Below are positions 8,189 to 16,964 of a DNA stretch of 22,492 bases, in pieces. A program made the position numbers and the translations under genes. This DNA is from Rhizophagus sp. LPA8_4_AMF. Lineage: Eukaryota > Glomeromycota > Glomeromycetes > Glomerales > Glomeraceae. The stretch is taken from contig JADRCO010001109.1 of assembly GCA_021464525.1 (NCBI GenBank), forward strand, positions 1 through 22,492, read 5' to 3'. Position 1 is the first letter of the stretch, and each line of letters opens with the position of its first letter. Under the pieces are notes generated by a model. It was not told where the DNA came from. It saw only the letters and a list, made by a program, of their open reading frames with translations, and did not search any database.

Positions 8189-8398
8189 ATGAGTCAAGTC
8201 CATCAAATGACTCATCTAATGGGAAATCCTGTCAAACAACAAGATGAAAAGGAAGAGCTTCTGCAAATACCATATGATATCCTTCCTTGACCAACTCGGC
8301 CATTGACTGAAGAACCATCGTTCTCAGGCGGCGCAAATTCACCTGCTGGTTCTTGAAGATTCGTCCAATTCGTTATACGAAGGAGTCTTTGGCTTTGA
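8189..8398 (+). pseudogene. Decayed coding frame interrupted only by TGA codons
   Basis: From ATG at 8189 the frame reads MSQVHQMTHLMGNPVKQQDE, then KEELLQIPYDILP, TGA (8288), PTRPLTEEPSFSGGANSPAG S, TGA (8354), RFVQFVIRRSLWL, TGA (8396). Codon use is natural and GC is higher than the neighbourhood. Every stop is TGA, the product expected if CGA (Arg) codons lost their CpG by C-to-T change. The neighbouring frame (8188-8457) also has only TGA stops, and the minus strand is open for about 64 codons, so the true frame is probable but not certain. It sits downstream of the TATA box at 7791 and directly upstream of the kinase-exon copies. No family recognised. Confidence 0.35.
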
Positions 8399-8421
8399 TT
8401 ACTGGATTATACCTTTGGTTT

Positions 8422-8429
8422 TCACGTGA
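8422..8429. promoter_or_regulatory. TCACGTGA palindromic E-box, site 2
   Basis: The octamer lies between the TGA-riddled frame and the first kinase-exon copy. Same core as site 1. Confidence 0.3.
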
Positions 8430-8461
8430 GGTGTATTATAACGATATTTTGTTATAAATTA

Positions 8462-8629
8462 TTAGATCAAGAATTAGAAAATGATCGTTGTTATTTGATG
8501 GAATATGCTGACAGTGGTAACCCTTCGCCAATATTTGAAAGAAAACTTGAAGAAAACTTACTTTTGTTGTTACTGGAAAAAAGTACTATAAATGATCATT
8601 TTTCTAGTTTTTATTCTGAAAAAATTTAG
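8462..8629 (+). pseudogene. Kinase hinge exon, copy 1 (frameshifted)
   Basis: Reads DQELENDRCYLMEYADSG, then goes out of frame. Compared with copy 3 it has lost one codon (Val before Met-Glu-Tyr) and gained one base after GGTA, so TLRQYLKAK becomes NPSPIFERK. The segment corresponds to the end of strand beta-5 and the hinge of a protein kinase domain. It has no ATG or catalytic motifs (no HRD, no DFG) and cannot be active. Confidence 0.6.
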
Positions 8630-8650
8630 ACATTTGATAAATTTTGATTC

Positions 8651-8811
8651 GTTTATCAGAAAATGATCGTTGTTATTTGGGGATGGAATATGCTGACAGT
8701 GGTACCCTTCGCTAATGTTTGAAAGCAAACTTGAAGAAAATTTACTTTTGTTGTTACTGGAAAAAAGTACTATAAATGATCATTTTTCTAGTTTTTATTA
8801 TGAAAAAATTT
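8651..8811 (+). pseudogene. Kinase hinge exon, copy 2 (nonsense)
   Basis: Reads ENDRCYLGMEYADSGTLR, then TAA where copy 3 has CAA (Gln); a single C-to-T change explains it. The downstream flank is almost identical to copy 1, so copies 1 and 2 are the most recent duplication. Confidence 0.6.
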
Positions 8812-8842
8812 AGACATTTGATAAATTTTGATTCGTTTTTAG

Positions 8843-9019
8843 ATTCAAGAATCAAAAAATGATCGTTGTAATTTGGTGATGGAATATGCTGACAGTGGTA
8901 CCCTTCGCCAATATTTAAAAGCAAAATTGAAGGATGTGTATTGTTATAATATTTTTTATCGTTATGATCATTTTTCTAGTTTTTATTCTGAAAAAAATCA
9001 AATTTTTAAAGTAATGTAA
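8843..9019 (+). pseudogene. Protein kinase-like exon fragment, copy 3 (frame intact)
   Basis: It follows an acceptor-like TTCGTTTTTAG (ending at 8842). The frame reads IQESKNDRCNLVMEYADSGT, then LRQYLKAKLKD, and stays open to TAA at 9017. 'LVMEYADSGTLRQYLK' is the beta-5/hinge/alpha-D part of the tyrosine-kinase-like kinases that are strongly expanded in Glomeromycotina (family knowledge). The usual preceding glycine-loop and lysine exons and the following HRD/DFG exons are absent. The kinase exon probably ends near KLKD (about 8935), and the rest is intron. An isolated exon, so non-functional by itself. Confidence 0.65.
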
Positions 9020-9109
9020 AACAAATAATAAATTTTTTTATTTTTTTTTTTTAAATACTTCAATGATGGCACAAAAAAGTCAAAATGATCACGTAATTCC
9101 AAGTTTAGA

Positions 9110-9117
9110 TCACGTGA
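9110..9117. promoter_or_regulatory. TCACGTGA palindromic E-box, site 3
   Basis: In GTTTAGATCACGTGAAGC; a half-similar GATCACGTAA lies 21 bp upstream. Same core as site 1. Confidence 0.3.
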
Positions 9118-9811
9118 AGCCCTTGGTTAAAACGTGAGCTGACGCATGGTGACGCGTCTAAATAAATTATTCTGCGCCTTAACTGTCTTTGTTACCGAAA
9201 TAAGTAATTATTTCTATATCAGATTTGTGAATTGTGGTACTAGAAATATCTAGAAACATTGAAATATTGACAATTCACATGACAATTAAATATACCTATA
9301 TTGATGTAAAATATTGCCAAATAACTTGTAAAGAAACCTGATTCTATTTTTTTTCAGCTTAATTAAAAAAAAATACTTTAATCTGAATAGGGTAAAAATC
9401 ATCTGAAAGAATTTTACAAAGATTACAAAAAAATGGAGTACAATGAAGATAAGAAAACTTTTTTTCCCACCGGGACAGGGGACATGCCGAAGAAGTAAAG
9501 ATTTGTTCCTTAGCACCAATTTTGATTATGCACATCGTAGTCATGAGAACCATTTGAAAATAATATGCATATTATTAACTCATTTTAATCGCGGAAACTC
9601 CAATTTAGGTTAAAGTATCAATCATGGCTTGAATGTTATTTTAGGAATTAGTCTATTTTTTTTTTAATTTGCCTTAAATGAATTTTACCGTATGTACAAA
9701 GAAATATTTTCATTTCACAGAATCACGGATGATAGTTTTTCTAGATTATCCAAAGAATTAACCCCCCTCCCCTTCTAATAGTATTCCCTAATGAAGAAAG
9801 TTTGTGAACAA

Positions 9812-9835
9812 CGGAGATATATATACCGATCTCCG
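9812..9835. other. Perfect 7-bp hairpin
   Basis: CGGAGAT (9812-9818) and ATCTCCG (9829-9835) around a 10-nt loop. GC-richer than its surroundings; no role evident. Confidence 0.5.
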
Positions 9836-10074
9836 ATTCTATTTTTGTGGTTCATATTGATAATTTTTTACTTTTTTTTAAAGTCTGCTCTTAAATTTTC
9901 TAATTTTGAACTTTAGTGAATATATTCTAAGAATCATTTCTTTTGACATGTATTTTCTTTTTGTTTTAAAATGTTACATTTTTTTTAATGATAGATTTTT
10001 GTGTTAATTGTTGTAATTAGTAATAAAAAGTCTAGAATATATATTCGATATATTTGGTTAATAGTAAATTCAAT

Positions 10075-10100
10075 GATATGCAAGATATGCAAGATATGCA
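10075..10100. repeat. Three tandem 9-mers
   Basis: GATATGCAA repeated, with the third copy missing its last base (GATATGCA then C). Micro/minisatellite. Confidence 0.8.
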
Positions 10101-10281
10101 CGTCAATATGCATGTTATAACTTAAAAAACTGGTTGTTTTTTGATAAGGTTAAACATTAAAAAGATTTTCGCTGCGCCGATACATATATATATTGTGAAA
10201 CATATTCTCCTGCAGGTTGAAAAAAATATATTCACACGGAATTTGAACTATACCATAAATAATTAATTATAAATAATCAAA

Positions 10282-10396
10282 TGTGCGATTTGCATCAGCT
10301 GACAACTGACGTACATCAGATGACGGCTGGCCTAGTAATGCTGCCCAAAACACTTCCATATCATGTAGGCAAGCGTCATCTGACGCAAATCGTACA
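10282..10396. mobile_element. Short inverted-repeat element (MITE-like)
   Basis: The left arm 10282-10303 (TGTGCGATTTGCATCAGCTG then AC) matches the reverse complement of 10375-10396 at 19 of 22 positions. The interior of about 70 bp has further TCAGATGAC/GTCATCTGA self-complementarity, so the whole can fold into a long hairpin. It is GC-richer than the flanks. No clear target-site duplication. The open frames here on both strands are by-products of the inverted repeat. Confidence 0.55.
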
Positions 10397-10492
10397 ACAT
10401 ATATATACATATAAAAAATTTTTTTTTTTTCAAAATAATAATAATAAATTTTCATTGCTTTTTGGTATCGTCTTTTACATATAGAAACTTTT

Positions 10493-10682
10493 AAGTAGTG
10501 ATGCCGACTTAACTAGTTGGTTTCGCTATGCTGTAATGATTAATATGTAAAAATTCTTTGAATGATGTAATTTATTTATGTATCTTCATTATACTTTACA
10601 CGAGTTTTAATATTAAAAAGCTGAAGCTAAACCATTAAAATGACAAAACCGCTTATTATTTATTTAGTCGGCATCACTACTT
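10493..10682. mobile_element. MITE with perfect 17-bp terminal inverted repeats
   Basis: AAGTAGTGATGCCGACT (10493-10509) is perfectly complementary to 10666-10682. Weaker inner complementarity continues (GGTTTCGCT near 10519 against GGTTTAGCT on the other strand). 190 bp, no coding frame. Target-site duplication not clear (T-rich flanks). Superfamily not assigned. Confidence 0.72.
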
Positions 10683-10859
10683 TTCCTCTTTCTCACCATT
10701 TTCCTTCAAATTTTTTTATTTTTGAATGAAAAAAAAAAATCCGGAAAATTAATGATAAGGATGCACTTGCGTAAAATATGCAGGGTATGTCTCACGTTTA
10801 TGCCAAAGAACACTTAGTTGAATTCGTAGAATTATAAAATCGTTGTCAAAGTTTAAAAT

Positions 10860-11220
10860 TGGTGTAATCATAATTTTAAATACTGGAAAACGATAAAGAA
10901 TTATTGGAAGCATTAAGTAGCGATCCAATATCCAATTGCAAAGGGATATATTTAATTTACATTTTTCCGAAATTATTTCAACGATTCACCTCAACGAGTT
11001 GATTGTTGCTTAAAAAATTGCGTATCATTTATTAAAATTTAGTTTCTTCGCGCATTTATTAAATTTTCTTTTAATGTTAAAAATTTTATTTCCGAAAACG
11101 ATGAAGTGTACAGAAAAGAATTATTTGGATGTAACTGCAAAAGGATATAATTAATTTAGCATTTATTTAAATTATCTTTAATGTTAAGATTTTTATTTCC
11201 GAGATGACAATTATAAAGAA
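10860..11220. repeat. Degenerate duplicated segment
   Basis: GCATTTATTAAATTTTCTTT- and AATGTTAAAAATTTTATTTC-containing sequence at 11053-11106 recurs at 11159-11213 (offset 106 bp). A related GAAAACGATAAAGAATTATT piece lies near 10887. A+T-rich and diverged; no coding frame. Confidence 0.4.
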
Positions 11221-11414
11221 ATAGTTAAAATAGTTTTTCTTAACAAGTTTTTCTAAATATAGGCATGTAGCCAGAAAATATTAGGTTATTCCCTATGATC
11301 AAAGGTATTGCAAAGAAATAACTTTTAATTTGCGTATTTTTTTCTTCTTTTTTTTCTCATTTGTTTAATTTTTTCTTTCTTTTTTTTAGCGCTTTATCAC
11401 TACACAAATATTTA

Positions 11415-11510
11415 TTATTTTTTTTTTTTCTCTGGCTTTATGGCGTGCCCTGTATCTACTATAGTTACTACATCGCCGACTAATTCTTGAGATGTCCATA
11501 TAAAATATTC
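11415..11510 (-). pseudogene. Coding-like fragment ending in an A-run
   Basis: Minus-strand frame EYFIWTSQELVGDVVTIVDT, then GHAIKPEKKKK and TAA, preceded by TGA at 11513-11511. Codon use is natural and the sequence is GC-richer than the flanks. The Lys tail comes from a pure A-run after GCCAGAG, which on this strand looks like the 3' end of a retrocopied transcript; a diverged exon is equally possible. Family not recognised. Confidence 0.3.
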
Positions 11511-11520
11511 TCACCAGCAA

Positions 11521-13240
11521 TGGACCGGCATCAGTATAGCAGGTATTAATACCATCTTTTAATTTTATCTCGAATTAATCTAAACCATTTGCAATTTTAT
11601 TAATATTTAGTTTAATTAAACTGAAGACATGGACAATAACAAAATTTTTATATCATACTAATAAGTTTCATTTGCAATAAAGTAAGTAAATATTTTAATT
11701 TAAGGATGATTTGTTAATTGTACTTTATATTTACACAAATATATTTAAATATATTATTCTATATCTCTAATCAACTGTAGATTCTCACTAAATGATTTAA
11801 TCTACAAATACAGTAAAGCGCATGCTCTCTTTTATACTATCAGATTAAGATGATGGTAGAAGTTGTGCAAACTTTACTTGCAAAAAAAAATGATCATATC
11901 AAATATAACATTTGATAATACAAGATTATTCACATTAACTTTCTTAGTTTAAAACAATCAAAATAATAAAAAAACTCCAAGAAAACCAAGTTGGTTAAGT
12001 CTATTTCACATCATGTGATTTTATATTACATGAATTTTTTTAGAAGAAACAAAAAATTGTCATTCTTCTATTTGTATTTTACATTACATCTCTTTAAATT
12101 TCAGGAAGTTTAATTATTAATTTTCTTAAATTTAAACAAAGATTCATTAAATTGCTTAAAAATTCCTATTCAATTTCATTTTTATTTTTCATTAATTTCT
12201 TTTTATAAAAAATTATGTATAAATTAAGATATTTAAGATCATAAATTCCAATTTGGAATCTTATAAGAAAATAAAATTAAAAACAATTAAGTATTAAAAA
12301 TATATATTTTTTAAATTGAAATAATTCAGTATTATGTATAAATAGAGATGGATATATAAAAGTTATAATATATATAATATTAACATGAAAATTCATTAAA
12401 TTTATTTAAAAAGTTAAAAATAAGATAGGATCCCAAACAATCAATATATATGTTAATATTAGAGTTTGCTTATTGATCATTAAAATTTCAAAAAATTGCT
12501 ATTTCAAAATATTTTTAAAAGAAAATTTAAACTACATATCTCTGTTTTTTAAATAACTAATAATCCAAATTTAATGAAATTTACATTATTAAGTTCATCT
12601 TAATGAGAGAAATCCAATGATAATAATTTATTTTTCTAGCTTTAATATTTATTGAGATACAATACAAAGTAATTTTTTCAATTAACATTAATAAGTAAGA
12701 GATATTTGAAATTCTAGTAAGATAATTTATAATAAATTGTATAAATAATATTAAATTAAAATTTGCCAAATTTGCAAGTTAAAATATTGATAAAATCAAA
12801 TAAAATTTTAACTAAAATAATTACAATAAAGTCAATATTAATATTTGATTTTTTTAATTAAAAAAATTAGAATAAATCAAATATTATAAAAAATTGAAAC
12901 AATAATTAAGAAAAAATTCATTATTAATAAAAATATTAGTTTTTTCTATATAAAAAATAATTTTTATATAAATGTAAATTAATAAATTTTAATGATTAAC
13001 TAGTTGTAACTTGTTGCTTTCGCATCAGGATTGGTGGCTGGAATTATATGATCAGCATATAAATTTTGCTTAAATTTGTTTAATGTCACTAACGTAACCA
13101 ATGGAAGGTTATACAATTTAGAATTTATTTATACAGTTAATCTAAACATTACAAATTTTTTTAGTTATATAGATAGTTCTATAATTACTGGTTTAATTTT
13201 TATAAAATTTGGCTTATTTTAATATTTATTTTTAATTGGG
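11521..13240. other. A+T-rich spacer
   Basis: Almost entirely A/T with no convincing frame on either strand. Tiny plus-strand frames such as 11850-11915 are at chance length. No repeat longer than simple tracts noticed. Confidence 0.6.
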
Positions 13241-13242
13241 AT

Positions 13243-13393
13243 ATTGCTAAATATCACCAGTAATGATAGTCACTAGTAGTGAATTTAATGTAATACTAGC
13301 CAGTGGTTATTAAATTTTTAATTCTGATCAAAAGTACATCATAATGCTGGTATTATGGTGATAATCCCTACTAATGAACTTTAGCAATTTTCT
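13243..13393. repeat. Possible degraded inverted-repeat element
   Basis: ATTGCTAAA near 13245 is matched by TTTAGCAAT near 13380 in inverse orientation. TATCACCAGTAAT inside the left end resembles the complement of ATTATGGTGATAA on the right. GC-richer than the surrounding A/T desert. Arms are short and gapped, so this is tentative. Confidence 0.3.
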
Positions 13394-13715
13394 TTTAATT
13401 ATAAGAATTAAATTTAATATTAATTTTATTATAATAAAAATAAATTATATAGTATTTTTATTTATATAAATTTTATTTATTAACTTTTAACAAATAATTT
13501 TATTTAATACTAATAAAATTTTACATAATTATAATAATATAATAATAAGAAAATTAAATATATAATAATCCAAAAATAATATTAATTAACTAATTTTATA
13601 ATTAATAATAGATATTTATATTAATTAGAATTTTTATTTTTAATTGATTTATAAATAATTTTTCTATTTTGATTAATAAATATTTAACTGATATTTAATA
13701 TAAAATAAATAAAAA

Positions 13716-13910
13716 ATGTCTTGATATTTAAATAAAAATGTTATTATTTAACAGAAATGGCTTAGTGTTTAACAAAAAAAAGCTTATTGTTTAACAAAAT
13801 GGCTTTGTATTTAGCAAAAAAAAAGGCTTAGTAATTAATAAAAAAAAAAATGCTTAATAATTAATTAAAAATGGCTTGGTATTTATTTAATTAAAAATGG
13901 CTTGATATTA
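13716..13910. repeat. Degenerate tandem repeat, units of about 20-27 bp
   Basis: Units of the form ATGGCTTAGTGTTTAACAAA with variable A-runs: ATGGCTTAG, AAGCTTATTG, ATGGCTTTG, AGGCTTAG, ATGCTTAAT, ATGGCTTGG, ATGGCTTGA, preceded by ATGTCTTGA at about 13716. About eight diverged copies. No ORF across units. Confidence 0.65.
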
Positions 13911-14129
13911 ACAATTTTTAATATTAAATCTAAAATTATTAATATATCTTTATTCCATGAATTACAGATTATATGATAATGATATACAAATAATTAAATA
14001 TAATAAAATATATTAAAAAAACAAATCTTTTTAAAGAAAATGTTAAAATATTAATCATGTAGTTCATTAATATTTTTTATATATTTAAATATGATTTGGA
14101 CTAGAATTTGGGATTTGAGATGGAACGGG

Positions 14130-14182
14130 ATGGGATTCCTATCCCATTTATTTGTGCAGCAAGTATAACGTGCATGCACAAA
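14130..14182. other. Two adjacent hairpins in a GC-richer patch
   Basis: ATGGGAT-TCCT-ATCCCAT (14130-14147), then TTTGTGCA (14151-14158) with TGCACAAA (14175-14182), the latter containing the 10-bp palindrome GTGCATGCAC (14170-14179). Could be the end of an inserted element; no partner arm found. Confidence 0.4.
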
Positions 14183-14966
14183 ATGTATAGATTACTGCGA
14201 TTTTTTTAAGTCTAAGATTTCAACCGTATGAATAGAATAAACGTGTAAAAACAATACTTCTCTATCTTAAAGTTTATAGCACTATGAAGTATGAACGGTT
14301 CTGATTTGACGCGAAAAATAATCTTCAACTTTTATAATATCATATATATTTATGTTCATTATACAGTATACGGAGATTGATGATAAAGTTATCATTAAGT
14401 AATCATGGCAATTTTTAATTCATTTCATGAAAACACTCGGTATAATGATTCATTATACTTTTTTTATTATATGAATATATATATGCTAATAAAAATCATA
14501 TGGTCTTATCACGTTACATTATTATGCATCTCTTATCAGTTTTTGGTACATTACTGATAAATAACAAATTAGTCAGATTTATCAATAAGATAGATTACTC
14601 TGATCTTTTCCCGATTATTTGTTTAATCATACTTGCGCATGATCAATATTTTATCAAAATTGTTTTTTCAAAGAAAAAATCTTGCCAAGTTTTCTTCTTT
14701 TTGCAAGGTTTACCGTAGGCTGTAAGTACTAAGCATTTAACTAAGCATTTGATTCATCCCGAATAAGAAATAAAAAATTATAATTCTTGTTTGATGTAAG
14801 CTGTGCGCTGCATACTTTTTTCAGCATAATTATATAAATATCCCCATAAGTCTTTTTCCAAAAAAAAAAATTGGTTTTACACATCTAATTTCTTAACTAA
14901 ATCATTCAAATGAAGAAAGAAGATATTAAATACTTTAATTAAAATTCTGTATAGTATTATTAAGCT
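14183..14966. other. Spacer, no supported gene
   Basis: A 72-codon plus-strand ATG frame (14500-14718) is hydrophobic, with codon use expected of A+T-rich noncoding DNA and no recognisable motif. I do not call it. Confidence 0.45.
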
Positions 14967-14968
14967 TT

Positions 14969-15368
14969 ATTGCTAAATCTAATAATGAGAAGAGGTCAGA
15001 AGGCGTCACATCCACCCGTAAAGAATGTAAAACCAGTTTTACTCTAACAGCAATTGAGAAATGACTATGCAGTCAATATTTATTATTGCTAAATAAATCT
15101 AACAATGAGAAGGTGTCAGAAGGCGCGCATCTGCCTGTAAAGAATTTAAAGCCTTCTCTTATTGAGTTTTACTCTAAAAACAATTGAAAATGATTATGCA
15201 GTCATATACTGGATATACTCTATTTTGGTTGCTAATTCTTTAATAAAAAAATTTATTGCTAAATCTGACAATGAGAAGGGGTCAGAAGACGCGTCACTTC
15301 CGCTGCAGAGAATGTGGAGCCTTCTCGAGTTTTACTCTAACGGCAATTGAGAAATGATTATGCTGCCA
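14969..15368. repeat. Three diverged copies of a coding-derived segment
   Basis: ATTGCTAAATCTAA-like starts at 14969, 15085 and 15255 are each followed by ATGAGAAG-GGTCAGAAG, AAAGAATGT-like and TTTTACTCTAA-CAATTGA, and end in ATGATTATGCAGTC. Offsets are 116 and 170 bp, because copy 2 has an insertion of about 50 bp. The translated segments read SNNEKRSEG with TSFTLTAIEK (copy 1) and RRGQKTRHFRCRECGAFSS, then FTLTAIEK (copy 3). Copy 3 carries a CxxC. Each copy is frameshifted, so none is functional alone. Source gene not recognised. Confidence 0.6.
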
Positions 15369-15521
15369 AAATGTATAAATCGTACGTTGGAAGGCAAAGC
15401 CGGCGATAACAACTGCCTTATTGTTTATTTAAATTGGATGCTGAAAGAGATGGCTGTATTCAAAATTTTTATGCTTGATCTTAAACGCGATGCTACCGTG
15501 AAAGGACGAAAATTTCATTGA
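15354..15521 (+). CDS. Uncertain 55-residue frame next to the three-copy repeat
   Basis: ATG frame MIMLPKCINRTLEGKAGDNN, then CLIVYLNWMLKEMAVFKIFM and TGA. The alternative plus frame gives DYAAKMYKSYVGRQS and YCLFKLDAERDGCIQNFY and is continuous with repeat copy 3 apart from stops. The GC-richer sequence looks like a coding relic, but the frame is unclear. No function assigned. Confidence 0.22.
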   Translation: MIMLPKCINRTLEGKAGDNNCLIVYLNWMLKEMAVFKIFMLDLKRDATVKGRKFH

Positions 15522-15600
15522 AGACAAAAATTTAGATAAACTTTTCAAAACATATATAACGCGAGTAAATTACACGCAATTTTGTATGCTTCTTAACATA

Positions 15601-15855
15601 ACATATTAGATAGTTTCCTATTTTCTTTTATTTTTGGATACATAACATATTAGATAGTTTCTTATTTTCTTTTATTTTTGGATACATACATATTAGATAG
15701 TTTCTTATTTTCTTTTATTTTTGGATACATAACATATTAGATAGTTTCTTATTTTCTTTTATTTTTGGATACATACATATTAGATAGTTTCTTATTTTCT
15801 TTTATTTTTGGATACATAACATATTAGATAGTTTCTTATTTTCTTTTATTTTTGG
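15601..15855. repeat. Minisatellite: six units alternating 44 and 43 bp
   Basis: Units start ACATATTAGATAGTTTCTTA at 15601, 15645, 15688, 15732, 15775 and 15819. Spacing is 44, 43, 44, 43, 44; the difference is one extra A at the junction (CATAACAT versus CATACAT). Only unit 1 differs otherwise (CCTA for CTTA). The alternation implies amplification of an 87-bp dimer, and the near-identity implies a recent event. Confidence 0.95.
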
Positions 15856-16009
15856 CAATTATTTTTCATTTCGTGTATTCATTTATTTTATATATATACA
15901 GTATTATATATTTTTTAATAAAATTTGTGTAATCTTGAAATATAATCTGAACATTTTTTCAAATCTTCAACCTTACAATTTTCCATCGTTTCAATTTTTT
16001 GTGCTGCTA

Positions 16010-16285
16010 TTAATGTATCGATGTGTCGATATAGTTACACCTGATCTTAAATCCTGATTGGTCCTTATACACGCGCAGACAGAAGCCCTGTTCGATTCTG
16101 GACCGGATCGGATTTTGATCGCAATCAATCCGATCAATCATGGTGTTCATAAGCGAAAGCCAATCATATTTAATTATTTTCTTCGGCCTACTATCTCGGA
16201 TCAGACAGGATTTACTGAAAAATGTATAAATCTTAAAAATCGGATCGATCAAAATATATGATAAAAAATGATACGAAAATGGCAA
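16010..16285. repeat. Probable dispersed-repeat fragment, open on both strands
   Basis: GC-richer segment open on both strands: the plus frame reads DRILIAINPINHGVHKRKPI, then SDQTGFTEKCINLKNRIDQN I-TGA, and the minus frame reads LSLMNTMIDRIDCDQNPI, then GFCLRVYKDQSGFKIRCNY. Both begin with TTG, so neither is a normal gene. It contains 9-bp arms GATCGGATT/AATCCGATC (16106-16114, 16127-16135). Its last part (16236-16256) recurs exactly at 21302-21322, in the same reading frame (NRIDQN). I infer a fragment of a multicopy element; family not known. Confidence 0.35.
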
Positions 16286-16530
16286 ATCATATATACTTAA
16301 TAAAGAGGTAAGTGAAGCTTGGTCAAATAATAACTAAGAATTATTTCCAAAAATTCCAAAGCTCAAGAATGCTCAAGAATTCAAGGTAGCAGAATAAGAT
16401 ACAAGTTGATTAACACGTTGTGTAAACCAAAAAATTTATTTCTTAATAAGATAGAAAGTAGTATTTGATAGAAAGTCAATGGGAAAATTATTACACGGGA
16501 TTTCTGAATTTTAAATTGCTAATTAGAAAC

Positions 16531-16964
16531 ATGATCGGGTCAAGTAAAAAAAGGATCCCAATAAATGCTTCTGCTGTATTGAAATTTAATCCATCAACTA
16601 GAGTACAGAAATTTGATGATACTAAATTTGTTATATGAAACCACTAAAATGATCCTTCATAAATTGAAATATAAAAAAGGTCTAAAGGAAAATCCAAGAA
16701 AGTAAACATCTATTGAGTATGAAAGGTGTGAATAAAAGATTTTGGAATGAAATGGAATTTTTTTCACCTTTCGAATTGCATGCTCAGCATTGCCAGTTGT
16801 ACTGGCAAGTCGGAATAAAAAAGCGGAGTAGAAAGTTTGCCGGAATGACAGTTTATAAATCCAAAATACCCATGTACTTTTATCAAGGATTACGAATTGC
16901 TTATATGTTTGGTTTCCACTTTTTTCCAATTTTTGATATGGAAACAGTATATCGACCCAGATAA
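16531..16964 (+). pseudogene. Broken coding region, unknown protein
   Basis: Three consecutive coding-like frames. 16531-16638 starts with ATG: MIGSSKKRIPINASAVLKF, then NPSTRVQKFDDTKFVI and TGA. The next frame gives ETTKMILHKLKYKKGLKENP RK (about 16637-16705). A third (16686-16964, ATG at 16719) gives MKGVNKRFWNEMEFFSPFEL, then HAQHCQLYWQVG, KKRSRKFAGMTVYKSKIP, and ends FDMETVYRPR-TAA. Two small frameshifts would join them into about 145 residues. Codon use is natural and GC is raised. Alternatively two exons of a live gene, but no clear GT/AG pair lies at the joints. A minus-strand frame over the same bases is considered a shadow. No domain recognised. Confidence 0.4.
16791..16807. other. 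Perfect 7-bp inverted repeat
   Basis: TGCCAGT, TGT, ACTGGCA inside the broken coding region. Probably incidental. Confidence 0.45.

Larger units (their letters stand above)
8460..9019 (+). repeat. Three tandem copies of a kinase-exon unit
   Basis: The segment from an intron 3' end through ATGATCGTTG... to TGATCATTTTTCTAGTTTTTAT... is repeated three times. The anchor ATGATCGTTG lies at 8481, 8663 and 8859 (periods 182 and 196 bp). Copies 1 and 2 are near-identical downstream of the exon; copy 3 differs in a stretch of about 45 bp. Internal tandem duplication of a single exon with flanking intron. Confidence 0.85.
9020..10074. other. Spacer, no supported gene
   Basis: Contains a GC-richer patch at 9085-9185 with the third E-box, and minus-strand frames at 9286-9553 that overlap one another and give no coherent protein. 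A hairpin lies at 9812-9835. Otherwise A+T-rich. Confidence 0.45.

Noticed and set aside
8426..8629. 67-residue plus-strand frame over kinase copy 1
   Set aside because: GTG start; it is a frameshifted exon copy with intron sequence on both sides, not a gene.
9286..9553. Two overlapping minus-strand frames
   Set aside because: Different frames of the same bases; one is a chance membrane-like string and neither shows a domain or splice sites.
10267..10484. Open frames on both strands
   Set aside because: Explained by the inverted-repeat element at 10282-10396.
12581..12769. 62-residue minus-strand frame
   Set aside because: Composition of A/T desert, no motif.
14500..14718. 72-residue plus-strand ATG frame
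   Set aside because: Hydrophobic by composition, no family motif or splice context; could be revisited if transcribed.
16090..16098. GTTCGATTC resembling a tRNA/SINE B box
   Set aside because: No complementary T-stem, no acceptor stem and no good A box; not a tRNA or a supported SINE.
16657..16929. 90-residue minus-strand frame
   Set aside because: Antisense to the better-supported broken gene; TTG-type start and composition of an antisense shadow.
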